Positions 1 through 8,888 of a stretch of 64,000 bases of DNA are shown here, one piece after another; within the stretch, counting starts at the first letter, position 1, and every line of letters begins with the position of its first letter. The translations under genes and the position numbers were made by a program. The notes under the pieces were generated by a model. It made no database searches, was not told the origin of the DNA, and saw only the letters and a program-made list of their open reading frames with translations. The stretch is from Chloroflexota bacterium (lineage in GTDB: Bacteria > Chloroflexota > JAJPGV01): assembly GCA_021325635.1 (NCBI GenBank), contig JAJPGV010000027.1, positions 62,001 through 126,000 on the forward strand, read 5' to 3'.

Positions 1-459
1 GGCAAGTGCCACGACCAGCACCCCCATTACGCCGAGCAGCAGGCCGGCCGGCAGCAAGAGCCGGGGACGCGACACGGCGCCAGCCGGCGAATCGAACGGC
101 GATGCGGGCCGAGACGAAACGGTCTGCACTGTCTCTCCGCGCAGGACCTCCGATGGCGACACAGCAGCGGCGGCGGGGAGCGGCCTGGACGCGTAAGGCA
201 GCTCAACGAGCCCGTGCGAGACCGCGATCGCGGCCACCTGAGCCCGGCGGTGCACGTTGAGCTTGGTCAGAATGTGCTTGACGTGCCTGGACACCGTGGC
301 CGGCGTAATGCACAGAGCCTCAGCGATCTCCGGATTGGTGAGGCCCTCGCCCACGAGTCGAGCAACCTCAATCTCGCGGCGAGAAAGCAGCTGCAGCACG
401 CCTGGCGGCAGGCACGATCCTTCCTGGTTAGGCCTGCCCAAGACGGTGCTCAGCGCCAT
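1..459 (-). CDS. LuxR-type HTH regulator with C-terminal transmembrane segment (runs off window edge)
   Basis: Manual translation of the minus strand, not in the ORF track because it is open at the edge: MALSTVLGRPNQEGSCLPPGVLQLLSRREIEVARLVGEGLTNPEIAEALCITPATVSRHVKHILTKLNVHRRAQVAAIAV...RPRLLLPAGLLLGVMGVLVVALA; classic GerE/LuxR HTH. Confidence 0.85.
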   Translation of the reverse strand, partial: MALSTVLGRPNQEGSCLPPGVLQLLSRREIEVARLVGEGLTNPEIAEALCITPATVSRHVKHILTKLNVHRRAQVAAIAVSHGLVELPYASRPLPAAAAVSPSEVLRGETVQTVSSRPASPFDSPAGAVSRPRLLLPAGLLLGVMGVLVVALA

Positions 460-565
460 TTCCCTCCAAGCCCCCACCAACTTCTATCGCAACCTACCAC
501 AATGCCGCCCGTTCGGTCGACATCGTTAGCCGCATCTGGTGGGGCACCGACGTAGGGTGGAAGTC

Positions 566-1951
566 ATGAGATGGCCGTGGCGGCGATCCGCAGCAGGCAG
601 CAACGTCCACGTTCGGGAAGAGGCGGCTTATCCGTCCGGAACCCTGGAGGACTTCTACTGGGGCCGGCCGGTCAGCGGCACCGAAGAGGACTACCTGTGG
701 CGCCGCCTGTCGGACAGCTGGTATCAGAAGGACGTCGTCCCGGCCACGTACCTGGAGCTGCACAACCAGTGCTACGAGGCCTACAACTCCAATCCGCTGG
801 CCAAGCAAGCGATCGAGATCACCACCTCCATGGTCCTGGGCAGCGGGCTCAAGGTTGTGGCCCACAGCCAGCGCGTCCAGAAGATCCTCGACCGCTTCTG
901 GCACGACGCCGACAACCACATGGACCTGCGTGTCTACAGCCTGTGCACCGAGCTAGCGCTGTACGGCGAGCAGTTCGTCCGATTCTTCGTGAACCCCATC
1001 GACGGCGCGGTCAAGATCGGGCAGATCGATCCGTCGACGATCGATGAGATCGAGACGGATCCCAACAACGTCGAGCGGCCGCTGCGGTTCCACCAGCGGC
1101 CCGTCGGTGAACTCACGGGTCGTGACCAGCCGGCAGCGAGCGGCGGGGCGTCCACCGGACCAGCCACCTTCTCGAGCGGCGCCCGATTCCCACAGTCCGG
1201 CACGTCGGACGGCCGCTGGCTCGACGCCGGCGAAGAGGTGGTCCAGTTCGCCATCAACAAGGTCAGCAACGCCAAGCGCGGACAGAGCGACCTGGCCACC
1301 ATGCTCGTCTGGCTGCGGCGGTACAAGGACTGGCTGACCGACCGCGTGCGCCTCAACAAGTACAAGGGCGCATTTCTGTGGGACGTGAAGCTCACCGGCG
1401 CGGACAAGAAAACCATCGACCGCAAACGCAACGAGTACGGCTACCCGCCGCTGCCGGGCAGCGTCATCGTGCACAACGAAGGCGAGGAGTGGGCCGCCAT
1501 CGAGCCCAAAATCGGGGCCGACCAGGTCGAGGCCGATGGCCGGGCCATCAAGATGATGGTGGCCGTCGGCGCCGGGCTGCCGGAGCACTACCTGGCCGAA
1601 GGCGGCAACGTCAACCGCGCGACGGCGGCCGAGATGGGCCTGCCCACACTGAAGCGCTTCGAGCGACGGCAGGACTACTTCGGCTTCATGCTGCGCACCG
1701 TCCTCGACCGCGTGCTGCACGAAGCCGAGCTGGCCGGATTGCTGTCTCCACGAGCGGACCAGCGCTACGACGTCGTCTTTCCGCCCATCGACGTGGACGA
1801 CGGTCGGAACGTAGCCGCCGCCGTGGGACAGCTGGTGCCGGCCCTGCAGGCTGCCAAACAGGAAGGCTGGCTGAGCGACGCCGCCGCCGTGAAGCTGCTG
1901 CACCGCTTCCTGGGAGGGGACGCCTTCGACGCGGCCGAGCAGCAGGGCTGA
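566..1951 (+). CDS. Phage portal protein
   Basis: Portal-like sequence (CYEAYNSNPLAKQAIEITTSMVLGSG...LYGEQFVRFFVNPIDGAVKIGQIDPSTIDEIETDPNN); next to terminase; ATG at 566, upstream GTG at 539 possible. Confidence 0.72.
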   Translation: MRWPWRRSAAGSNVHVREEAAYPSGTLEDFYWGRPVSGTEEDYLWRRLSDSWYQKDVVPATYLELHNQCYEAYNSNPLAKQAIEITTSMVLGSGLKVVAHSQRVQKILDRFWHDADNHMDLRVYSLCTELALYGEQFVRFFVNPIDGAVKIGQIDPSTIDEIETDPNNVERPLRFHQRPVGELTGRDQPAASGGASTGPATFSSGARFPQSGTSDGRWLDAGEEVVQFAINKVSNAKRGQSDLATMLVWLRRYKDWLTDRVRLNKYKGAFLWDVKLTGADKKTIDRKRNEYGYPPLPGSVIVHNEGEEWAAIEPKIGADQVEADGRAIKMMVAVGAGLPEHYLAEGGNVNRATAAEMGLPTLKRFERRQDYFGFMLRTVLDRVLHEAELAGLLSPRADQRYDVVFPPIDVDDGRNVAAAVGQLVPALQAAKQEGWLSDAAAVKLLHRFLGGDAFDAAEQQG

Positions 1952-1952
1952 G

Positions 1953-2336
1953 ATGCCGGGCGAGAGCTACTATCCGCTGACCAGCCCGGAACGGACGAAT
2001 GCTCGGGCCGACCTCACGGCCGAGATCGTGTACGTGCGCGATCTGGTCCGCCAGCTGGCCACCGCTGACTCCAGTGCTGACCCGCCAACGCCGTCCCGCG
2101 GCCTGATCGCGCTGCTCACGCTGCTCGCTCGCATGATTGCGCTGCAGTCCAAGCTCAGCAGCCACGACGAAGAGGACCCCCTGGCCGAGCTGAACGACCT
2201 CGTCCTGCAGCGGCTGCGCGAGGCTCGCCAACGCGCGAGCACCACCACGGCAGGACGCCAAGCTCGGCACGCCCGTGCCGCCAAGAGCCCAGCGAACGCG
2301 AGCCGGGCGGCCAGTCCGCGCGAGCTCGATGGGTGA
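1953..2336 (+). CDS. Hypothetical phage-associated protein (possible small terminase-like)
   Basis: 127-aa ORF packed between portal and terminase; its stop overlaps the terminase ATG (ATGGGTGA). Confidence 0.5.
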   Translation: MPGESYYPLTSPERTNARADLTAEIVYVRDLVRQLATADSSADPPTPSRGLIALLTLLARMIALQSKLSSHDEEDPLAELNDLVLQRLREARQRASTTTAGRQARHARAAKSPANASRAASPRELDG

Positions 2337-3828
2337 AGGCCCAGCCCGACACAATCGACTGAGCGCCCCCGGCTTACGCCGAGCCGCACGCGACGTGGGC
2401 GAATTCTCCGTCGCCCTGGCCGACCGTGCCCTCCGGCCGTATCAGCTCAGCGCGGCGAGGGCCATCGTGGACTCGGTGCTCGGTCGCGAGGGGCGCACGT
2501 TCACGGTGATGATGGGCCGGCAGATGGGCAAGAACGAGCTGTCGGCGCAGATCGAAGCCTACCTCCTGTACGTCTTTCAGCGCGCCGGCGGGACGATGGT
2601 CAAGGCCGCGCCCACCTTCAAGCCGCAATTGGTCACGAGCAAGATGCGGCTGGAGCGGGTGTTGGCGCACCTTCCGCAGCAGGCCCGAAAGCCACTGCAG
2701 TCACGCTTCGGCTACATCATTCAAATGGGCGAGGCCGCCATTCACTTCCTTTCAGCGGAGGAGACGTCCAACGTCGTCGGCGCCACCGCCGACCTGCTGC
2801 TGGAGATCGACGAGGCCCAGGACGTGTCGGAAGACAAGTACCTCAAAGACTTTCGGCCCATGGCCAGCACGGCCAACACCACCACGGTGCTGTATGGCAC
2901 GGCCTGGAGTGACGACACCATGCTGGCCCGCCAGCGCATGGCCAACCTGCGCGACGACCCCGGCGCCCACTTCGAATTCCCCTGGACCGTCCTGGCCGCG
3001 ATCAATCCCGCGTACGGGCAGTTCGTCAGAAGCGAAATCCGCAGGCTGGGTGAGGACCATCCCATCATCAAGACGCAGTACCGGCTGGAGACAGTGGACA
3101 GCGCCGGGCGATTCTTCGGCCCGGAGCAGCTGCAGCTGCTGCAAGGAACACACCCACGCCTGGATTCTCCCGGCACCAGCCTGCAGCCTCTGACGGCTTG
3201 CATCGTGGCCGGCGTGGACGTCGCCGGGGAGGGAGAACGGCTGCCGGACGAGATGGTGCGCTCCTCGCACGTACGCAAGGATTCAACCGTGGTGACCATT
3301 GCCCGCGTCTCGCGGCCGTCCGAGCTCTTGGGCGAGCCACTGGTGGAAATCGTCCAGCACCATTGGTGGACCGGCCGTGACCACTCCACACAGTTCGCGG
3401 CGCTGCTCGAGCTGCTGCGGACACGTTGGGGCTGCTCGCTCGTCTGCGTGGATGCCACCGGCGTTGGCGCCGGCGTAGCCAGCTGGCTGCATCGAGCGAT
3501 GCCCGAGCGAATCGAGGCGGTGCAGTTCACCCGTCCGGCCAAGTCGGCCATGGGCTATGAGCTGCTGGCGGCGGTGAACGCCGGCCGCGTGCGCATGTAC
3601 GCCGACGACGGTTCGAGCGAATGGCGCGAGCTCTGGCAGCAGGCCAGGCTGTGCCGCTATGCCGTGTACCAGAACACGGCCCTGAACTTCTTCGTCGACG
3701 ATAAGGATGGACACGACGACTTCATCGTCAGCCTGGCGTTGTGCGTGCGTGCAGCCGAACAGGCTCAGCCCGAGGCTGCCGGCGGCATCATCCCCGCCCG
3801 CAGGCTGTACGACGACGGGAGGTTTTGA
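2329..3828 (+). CDS. Phage terminase large subunit
   Basis: ATPase motifs VMMGRQMGKNE and LLLEIDEAQDV; nuclease motifs VAGVDVAGEGE, CVDATGVGAGVASWL, DGHDDFIVSLAL. Confidence 0.82.
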   Translation: MGEGPARHNRLSAPGLRRAARDVGEFSVALADRALRPYQLSAARAIVDSVLGREGRTFTVMMGRQMGKNELSAQIEAYLLYVFQRAGGTMVKAAPTFKPQLVTSKMRLERVLAHLPQQARKPLQSRFGYIIQMGEAAIHFLSAEETSNVVGATADLLLEIDEAQDVSEDKYLKDFRPMASTANTTTVLYGTAWSDDTMLARQRMANLRDDPGAHFEFPWTVLAAINPAYGQFVRSEIRRLGEDHPIIKTQYRLETVDSAGRFFGPEQLQLLQGTHPRLDSPGTSLQPLTACIVAGVDVAGEGERLPDEMVRSSHVRKDSTVVTIARVSRPSELLGEPLVEIVQHHWWTGRDHSTQFAALLELLRTRWGCSLVCVDATGVGAGVASWLHRAMPERIEAVQFTRPAKSAMGYELLAAVNAGRVRMYADDGSSEWRELWQQARLCRYAVYQNTALNFFVDDKDGHDDFIVSLALCVRAAEQAQPEAAGGIIPARRLYDDGRF

Positions 3829-3858
3829 GGCAGGGCAGTTTGTGCCGTCAGACATGCC

Positions 3859-3892
3859 AGGAGGCCCGGCGGGACGTCTCGCCGGGCCTCCT
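3859..3892. terminator. Hairpin between convergent genes, likely bidirectional terminator
   Basis: Perfect 13-bp arms AGGAGGCCCGGCG / CGCCGGGCCTCCT, loop GGACGTCT. Confidence 0.65.
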
Positions 3893-3907
3893 GCGCTTGC
3901 GCTCGAT

Positions 3908-4141
3908 TCAGCCTTTTTGACGCGGCTCCAGCGAGAACAGCGGATCACCCTGACCTTCGTGGCCAAAGGGGTACATGGGCACGGGCAACGGCGGCCGGTC
4001 GTCCTCGCTATCAGTGCCTGGGTTGAGCAGCATGGGTCGTTCGTTCAGCAGCGGCTGCGCGCCGCCGATGGTCAGCGGGAAAGCCGTGTTGTCGGCCACC
4101 CCGTTCGAGGGGTGGCTGCCGTCGGGGTTGTGTGCGGACAT
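3908..4141 (-). CDS. Small hypothetical protein of capsid cassette
   Basis: 77-aa ORF downstream of the MCP gene on the same strand. Confidence 0.45.
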   Translation of the reverse strand: MSAHNPDGSHPSNGVADNTAFPLTIGGAQPLLNERPMLLNPGTDSEDDRPPLPVPMYPFGHEGQGDPLFSLEPRQKG

Positions 4142-4174
4142 CGTTTGCTCCTACCTGCGAAGTGCGAGATGTAC

Positions 4175-4288
4175 GAAGTGCCGAGTGCCGAGTGTCGTGT
4201 GCCGAGACGTACGGAGTGCTGAGTGCCGAGTGCCGAGTGCTGAGACGTGCGGAGCTGCGTGTGCCGTGTGCCGTGTGCCGAGTACCAA
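4175..4288. repeat. Heptameric tandem repeat (TGCCGAG) in 38-bp higher-order units
   Basis: Three 38-bp units: 4175-4212, 4213-4250, 4251-4288; the first two are near-identical, each with about four TGCCGAG-type heptads. Confidence 0.85.
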
Positions 4289-4313
4289 GGCCGGGACCGG
4301 GAGATGGCGGGCT

Positions 4314-4357
4314 GGCCCCTGGCCCCCGGCCCCCGGCCCCCGGCCCCCGGCCCCCCC
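4314..4357. repeat. Heptameric tandem repeat (GGCCCCC), G-quadruplex prone on minus strand
   Basis: GGCCCCT + 5x GGCCCCC + CC read directly. Confidence 0.9.
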
Positions 4358-4358
4358 G

Positions 4359-6365
4359 TCAGTCTCCTCCGGAATAGAAGCCGCGGTAGTCGACGACTGC
4401 GCCGCCGTACTCGTGGCGGACCTTGTAGCTGATCGCGTCTTGGGTGAAGTTCAGCCCGAAGAGCGGCTGATCCTGGACCAGCAGCGCGGGGTTGACCTGC
4501 CCGCCGACGAAACCGATCTCGATGGTGTCCACAGTGCGAGGATCGGCCAGCAGGTACCACTCCACAGTGTTCGTCAGCTGCGGCGAGACCACCACCTCGC
4601 AGTAGCCCATCACCGGATTGACGTCGTTCTGGTTCCCACCCGGCAGGCCGCCGGACTTGATGAGCTGCAGAGCGACGAACTCGAGCTCCGGCGGCACTAC
4701 CAGGAACGACGGCTTCAGCCCAATGCGTTTGCCGGCCAGGTTGGTCTGCTCTTTCATGGTCGTGATGCCCAGCGTGAGCCCAGCCGTGGTGAGGGCATCC
4801 ACACGCCGGTTGTGGCCGTGGTTGAACGGCCCGGCAGCGGCGTCGAACAGGTTGTTGCCGTCGTACACGGGCGTGCCGCGACCTCCGGACAGGAAGCCGT
4901 ACACGAATTCGGCCAGGGTGTAGGCAGCCGCGACCGCGAGTTTCTGGGGAATCTGGCGAATGGCCTGCAGATCGTCGTTGACGATCACCTCCCGCGACAC
5001 GGCCACGATGTTGCCGTACTTCTGCGCGCGGTAGGTCGCCCGCATGTCGCTCAGGGAAACCGTGGTGTAGGCGGCGTCCTCGTTCACCACCGGCAGCGAG
5101 CCGAAAGAGGCGAGCCGGATGCGGTCCTGCTGCTTGAAGTCTTTGATCGGCACGATCGAGCAGAACTTCACCCACTCATTGGGCCAGGCTTGGTACTCCT
5201 GCAGCAGCCGTTTGTTCATGGACGTGCCCAGCAGGAAGCTGAACGAATTGGTGGTCGTATCAGCTTCGCGCACCAGCGATCGTTCGAAGTCGGTCGCTCC
5301 GCGGACCTCCGGATCGCCCGTGGCGATGGCGTAGGCCTCGCGAATGCCGCCCAGCCGCGGCACGCCGCCGCGCTCGGACTCGGCCACGTTCACACCAAGC
5401 AGCAGGTCCAGCGCGGTCTGGAAACGGTCGACGTCGGTGCGGCTGGTAATCGACGTCTTCTCCGCTCCCATGCCCGTCACCAGGCCAGCGGCGACGACCG
5501 CGGCCAGGCTGCTCGATTCCTCCTCGATGGCCTCCCGAATGACGTCTTCGCTCGCATCGGTGCCGGCGAAGCGCCGGCGCAGCTTGTCACGGAACGGCTG
5601 CGGCAGCTTGGTCGCGGCCAGCAGCGCTTCCAGCGTGCGCTCGCATTCGGCGATGCGCCGCTCGCGGCGAGCCTCCTCGAGGAATCCGCGAGCTTCCACG
5701 ATGGCGCTCGAGTCAGGAGCTGGCAGGACCGTTTGGTCCTCCTCAGTGATAGTGGTAGCGGGCATGTTGTCCTCCTCTTGCTGGTGCTGAGATGTGGCTG
5801 CTTGTACGCCTGGAAGCGACCCTTCGGACTGCACGATGCGCTCGAACCGCCCGCCGGCCGAGGGACGGGTGACCACGTCGACGGACATGAGCTGGCGAAC
5901 CGCCTGGATCTCCTTGACCGCCACGCTGCCGCGGCGGCCGGGCTTGACGGCGCCCACGAAATCGACCGACAGGCCGATGAAGGGCCGCTCGTCGGCTACG
6001 GCCTCGCCGATCATGGACCACAGCCACTGGGCACTTTCCAGCACCCGCAGGACAGCCTTGATCCGAGCGGGACGGTCGCCCGCGGCCGGCTCGAAGCGCG
6101 GCGAATGGTAGTAGCCCACGATGTCCCGAATGGAGCGCTCGGGGCGGTCCGCCGGTGCAGGGTGATCGGCGAAGGCGCGAGCGCCGTCCAGCAGCGGAGC
6201 AGCCGACTCGAGCAGCCGGTCGGAGTAGAAGTACGCGTTGCGCGAGAGCCCGCCCTGCAGCACCGTGACCTCCACCTCCCGCCGCTCGGGAGAAATGAGC
6301 AGCGCCTCCCGCAGCTCGATCTCGTCGACCACGCCCTGCTCCTCCGCGGCGGCCGTGGCTACCAT
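4359..6365 (-). CDS. Prohead protease-major capsid protein fusion
   Basis: N-terminus with protease-like DHP...RSIRDIVG, FIGLSVDF, MSVDVVTRPSAGG; C-terminus MCP-like (NSFSFLLGTSMNKRLLQEY...KVRHEYGGAVVDYRGFYSGGD). Confidence 0.8.
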   Translation of the reverse strand: MVATAAAEEQGVVDEIELREALLISPERREVEVTVLQGGLSRNAYFYSDRLLESAAPLLDGARAFADHPAPADRPERSIRDIVGYYHSPRFEPAAGDRPARIKAVLRVLESAQWLWSMIGEAVADERPFIGLSVDFVGAVKPGRRGSVAVKEIQAVRQLMSVDVVTRPSAGGRFERIVQSEGSLPGVQAATSQHQQEEDNMPATTITEEDQTVLPAPDSSAIVEARGFLEEARRERRIAECERTLEALLAATKLPQPFRDKLRRRFAGTDASEDVIREAIEEESSSLAAVVAAGLVTGMGAEKTSITSRTDVDRFQTALDLLLGVNVAESERGGVPRLGGIREAYAIATGDPEVRGATDFERSLVREADTTTNSFSFLLGTSMNKRLLQEYQAWPNEWVKFCSIVPIKDFKQQDRIRLASFGSLPVVNEDAAYTTVSLSDMRATYRAQKYGNIVAVSREVIVNDDLQAIRQIPQKLAVAAAYTLAEFVYGFLSGGRGTPVYDGNNLFDAAAGPFNHGHNRRVDALTTAGLTLGITTMKEQTNLAGKRIGLKPSFLVVPPELEFVALQLIKSGGLPGGNQNDVNPVMGYCEVVVSPQLTNTVEWYLLADPRTVDTIEIGFVGGQVNPALLVQDQPLFGLNFTQDAISYKVRHEYGGAVVDYRGFYSGGD

Positions 6366-6649
6366 GAGGCCGCGCCTTCCATCAAGCCGAGATGCCGCTG
6401 CCGAACCGACAGCGGCGCTTCGTAGAGGCGGCGCGGGCTGCGGCTCAGCTCCCGCAGCTCGGCCGCGAGATCCGCCTGGGGCGTGAGCTCTCGATCCTCG
6501 GCCCGTAGGTAGGCCGGCGGGTCATTGGGTGGCGGAGCAAGATACTCCGCCGGGTCGTTCAGCTGTCGCTCTTGCACATCGTTTCCTCCTGCCGCCCACC
6601 TTGCCAGGCAGCGACACCAGACGAGCCACGGCTTGCCGTTACCGGCCAA
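6359..6649 (-). CDS. Hypothetical phage-associated protein
   Basis: 96-aa ORF overlapping the protease-MCP start. Confidence 0.45.
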   Translation of the reverse strand: MAGNGKPWLVWCRCLARWAAGGNDVQERQLNDPAEYLAPPPNDPPAYLRAEDRELTPQADLAAELRELSRSPRRLYEAPLSVRQRHLGLMEGAASW

Positions 6650-6956
6650 TCAGGCTCAGCGCGTGGCTTATGACGGCAGGCAGGATGCCGATCAGCGCGG
6701 CCAGGACGAGCACGGCATTGGACCGAAAGGTGGCCCGGCTCGACCGGCGGTCGTCGCGTTCGGCCTTTTGCCGGCCCTCCTCTTGCTGCTGCCGCAGCGC
6801 TTCGATGCGGGCGAACTGCGCCCGGTCGTCGGCAATGTGGTCCGTCAGGCGATTGAGGGCCAGGTCCATCTTGCCCTCCAACCGCCCCAGGGCCACCAGC
6901 TGGTAGAGGTCGTTGGGCAGGCCGAGGTTGGGAACGTTGGGGCGCTCGTCGATCAT
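6639..6956 (-). CDS. Small protein with coiled-coil-like region and C-terminal TM helix
   Basis: 105 aa; ...RSNAVLVLAALIGILPAVISHALSLIGR at C-terminus. Confidence 0.55.
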   Translation of the reverse strand: MIDERPNVPNLGLPNDLYQLVALGRLEGKMDLALNRLTDHIADDRAQFARIEALRQQQEEGRQKAERDDRRSSRATFRSNAVLVLAALIGILPAVISHALSLIGR

Positions 6957-7142
6957 GAGACCACGCTAGCGGCCAGTCGCACCGGTTGCCCTCGCGCTGC
7001 CCGTGACTCCGGCATGACGCCGGTCACCCGGCCGGGCCGGCGTTGACAGGCACATTCGCAGGAACCGTCCGGTGCATTCGCGCTCTACCGTGGCAGCGGG
7101 GCCGCCCAGAGCGGCTGCCCACACCGGCCTGAGGAGGTCCCG

Positions 7143-7808
7143 ATGTTCTTCGACGAGGGCCAGAACCTGCTGGCGACGCTCGGCGGCAGACGTCTCCTGC
7201 CCATTCCCACACCCGCCGCGCCGGCGCCCGTGCTGGCCGCCGCCACGCTGTCGACGCAAGCGGCATCGAGCGCCGCCGCTTTGGGCCCCGGGCTCGCGGC
7301 CGGAACCTACGGCTACCGCCTGTCGCTGCTGATTGACGACTTCGAGTCCGCGGCGGGGCCGGAATCGACCGTCACCTGGGCCGGGCCTGGACTGGGCGAG
7401 GTGCGCATCACGCTGCCGGTCCTGCCCGCGGGCGCAACCGGCGTCAACATCTACGGCCGGACACAGGGCGCGGAGGTCCTGTTGGTCCGGGCCGCGGTGG
7501 GCCAGCTCGCTCCTTCCACCTTCATCGACCAGGGACAGCCGCTCGCGGGCCAGCAGCCGGTGCCGGCCAATTCGGCCTTCAAGCGCAGCGGCGGACGCAT
7601 TCACCGGCTGCACGTCCCCGGAACGGGCGGCACACCCGGCAACGTGAAGATGATGGACACGGCGGATCCAACCGGAGGCACCGGCATCACCGTGTTCGGA
7701 CCGTCCACCCCGGCGGCGGCCTCCATCACCGACCTTCAGATCCCGTGCCAGGCCGGGATCCTGATCCAATCGCCGGCCGGCATGATCTACGCCGTCACCT
7801 ACAGCTGA
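7143..7808 (+). CDS. Ig/Fn3-like phage structural protein
   Basis: RBS GAGGAGG upstream; beta-sandwich-like YRLSLLIDDFESAAGPES...LPAGATGVNIYGRT. Confidence 0.5.
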   Translation: MFFDEGQNLLATLGGRRLLPIPTPAAPAPVLAAATLSTQAASSAAALGPGLAAGTYGYRLSLLIDDFESAAGPESTVTWAGPGLGEVRITLPVLPAGATGVNIYGRTQGAEVLLVRAAVGQLAPSTFIDQGQPLAGQQPVPANSAFKRSGGRIHRLHVPGTGGTPGNVKMMDTADPTGGTGITVFGPSTPAAASITDLQIPCQAGILIQSPAGMIYAVTYS

Positions 7809-7817
7809 CAGCCGTTT

Positions 7818-8867
7818 ATGGGCGCAATCGTCACCCTGGCGGACATGGAGAACGCGGTCCGGCAGGACCTCAATGACACCGACGCCGCCAGCTACCGCTG
7901 GCCGGCGGCCATCCTCGACCGCTGCATCGCCCGAGCGCTGAAGGAGTACAGCTTTGTCTGGCCTCGGCTGCAGGGCCTGGTCATCCCGGTCACGGCCGGC
8001 GTGCGAACCTACCCACAGCCGGGGCCAACCGCATTGGCGCTTCCGGCCGCGCCGGCGCTCACTGCGCTGCCCGCGGGTGGCTCGCTGCCGGCGGGAACGG
8101 TGTACGTCAGGGTGAGCGCCGGGTCGGGATCGACCGAGACGGCCCCATCCGGCGAGGCCAGCGCCGCGGTGGCCTCCGGCGGCTCGGTGGCCGTCCAAAT
8201 CGGGGCGCTGGCAGGAGCGCAGCACTATCACGTGTACGCGGGCACGTCGCCGGGCGCAGAGATGTGGAATGGCTTCACGCGTCTCACCGGGCCGGGCGCC
8301 TACACCGTGACCGCGCTGGCCCCCATGGTTGCCAATCCCCAGGGCAGCAGCGCGGGGCAGAGCGTGGGCGCGCCGCTCAAGCTGTCCGAGCCGACTGCTT
8401 CGGTGCAGGCGTGGTGGCTCGAAGAGATCGAGTTTCCCGTCGGCTGCTGGCCGCCGAGAAGCGTGCCCTTCGAGGAGCAGGGCGGCCTGTTCGTGCTCGA
8501 CATCAGCCCTTCGCAGATGGCCGATGCGAACACGGCAGTCATGAACGTGATCTACGCCGCGATCCATCAGCTCGACGCATCCGGCTGCACGATTGCCGAT
8601 CAGGACGTCGACGTGGTTGCGCTGGGCGCGTACGGTTACGCCTGCCTGCAGTACGGAACGCCCGCGGCGGACAACTTCCGCGTTCAGGACGGCGAGATGC
8701 GGGACACGCTGGACGACACCATGGTGCCGCGAGCCTGGCTGCAGCTTGGCCGAGACGCGATCGCCCGCTTCCAGGCCAAGCTCGAAGAGATCCGGCAGCG
8801 ACGTGACTACCAATCCGCGGCGATCGTGCAATGGGGAGACGTGCCGCGGCGCTGGGACCGGCTGTAG
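7818..8867 (+). CDS. Phage adaptor/neck-like structural protein with inserted Ig/Fn3-like domain
   Basis: N-terminal ENAVRQDLNDTDAASYRWPAAILDRCIARALKEYSFVWPRLQ typical of phage adaptor proteins; C-terminal part follows the inserted domain. Confidence 0.5.
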   Translation: MGAIVTLADMENAVRQDLNDTDAASYRWPAAILDRCIARALKEYSFVWPRLQGLVIPVTAGVRTYPQPGPTALALPAAPALTALPAGGSLPAGTVYVRVSAGSGSTETAPSGEASAAVASGGSVAVQIGALAGAQHYHVYAGTSPGAEMWNGFTRLTGPGAYTVTALAPMVANPQGSSAGQSVGAPLKLSEPTASVQAWWLEEIEFPVGCWPPRSVPFEEQGGLFVLDISPSQMADANTAVMNVIYAAIHQLDASGCTIADQDVDVVALGAYGYACLQYGTPAADNFRVQDGEMRDTLDDTMVPRAWLQLGRDAIARFQAKLEEIRQRRDYQSAAIVQWGDVPRRWDRL

Positions 8868-8888
8868 CCAGGGGCTGCTGCCGTCTTC

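Noticed and set aside
4158-4360. Possible CRISPR array
   Set aside because: Units are tandem heptads with no unique spacers and no cas genes nearby.
3975-6425. 816-aa + strand ORF opposite the capsid gene
   Set aside because: Antisense ORF from high GC codon bias; the - strand encodes recognisable protease-MCP; no family resemblance in the + frame.
6966-8831. 621-aa minus ORF
   Set aside because: Antisense of the 7143 and 7818 genes, which have RBS and sensible composition; the minus product is low-complexity Arg/Gly/His-rich.
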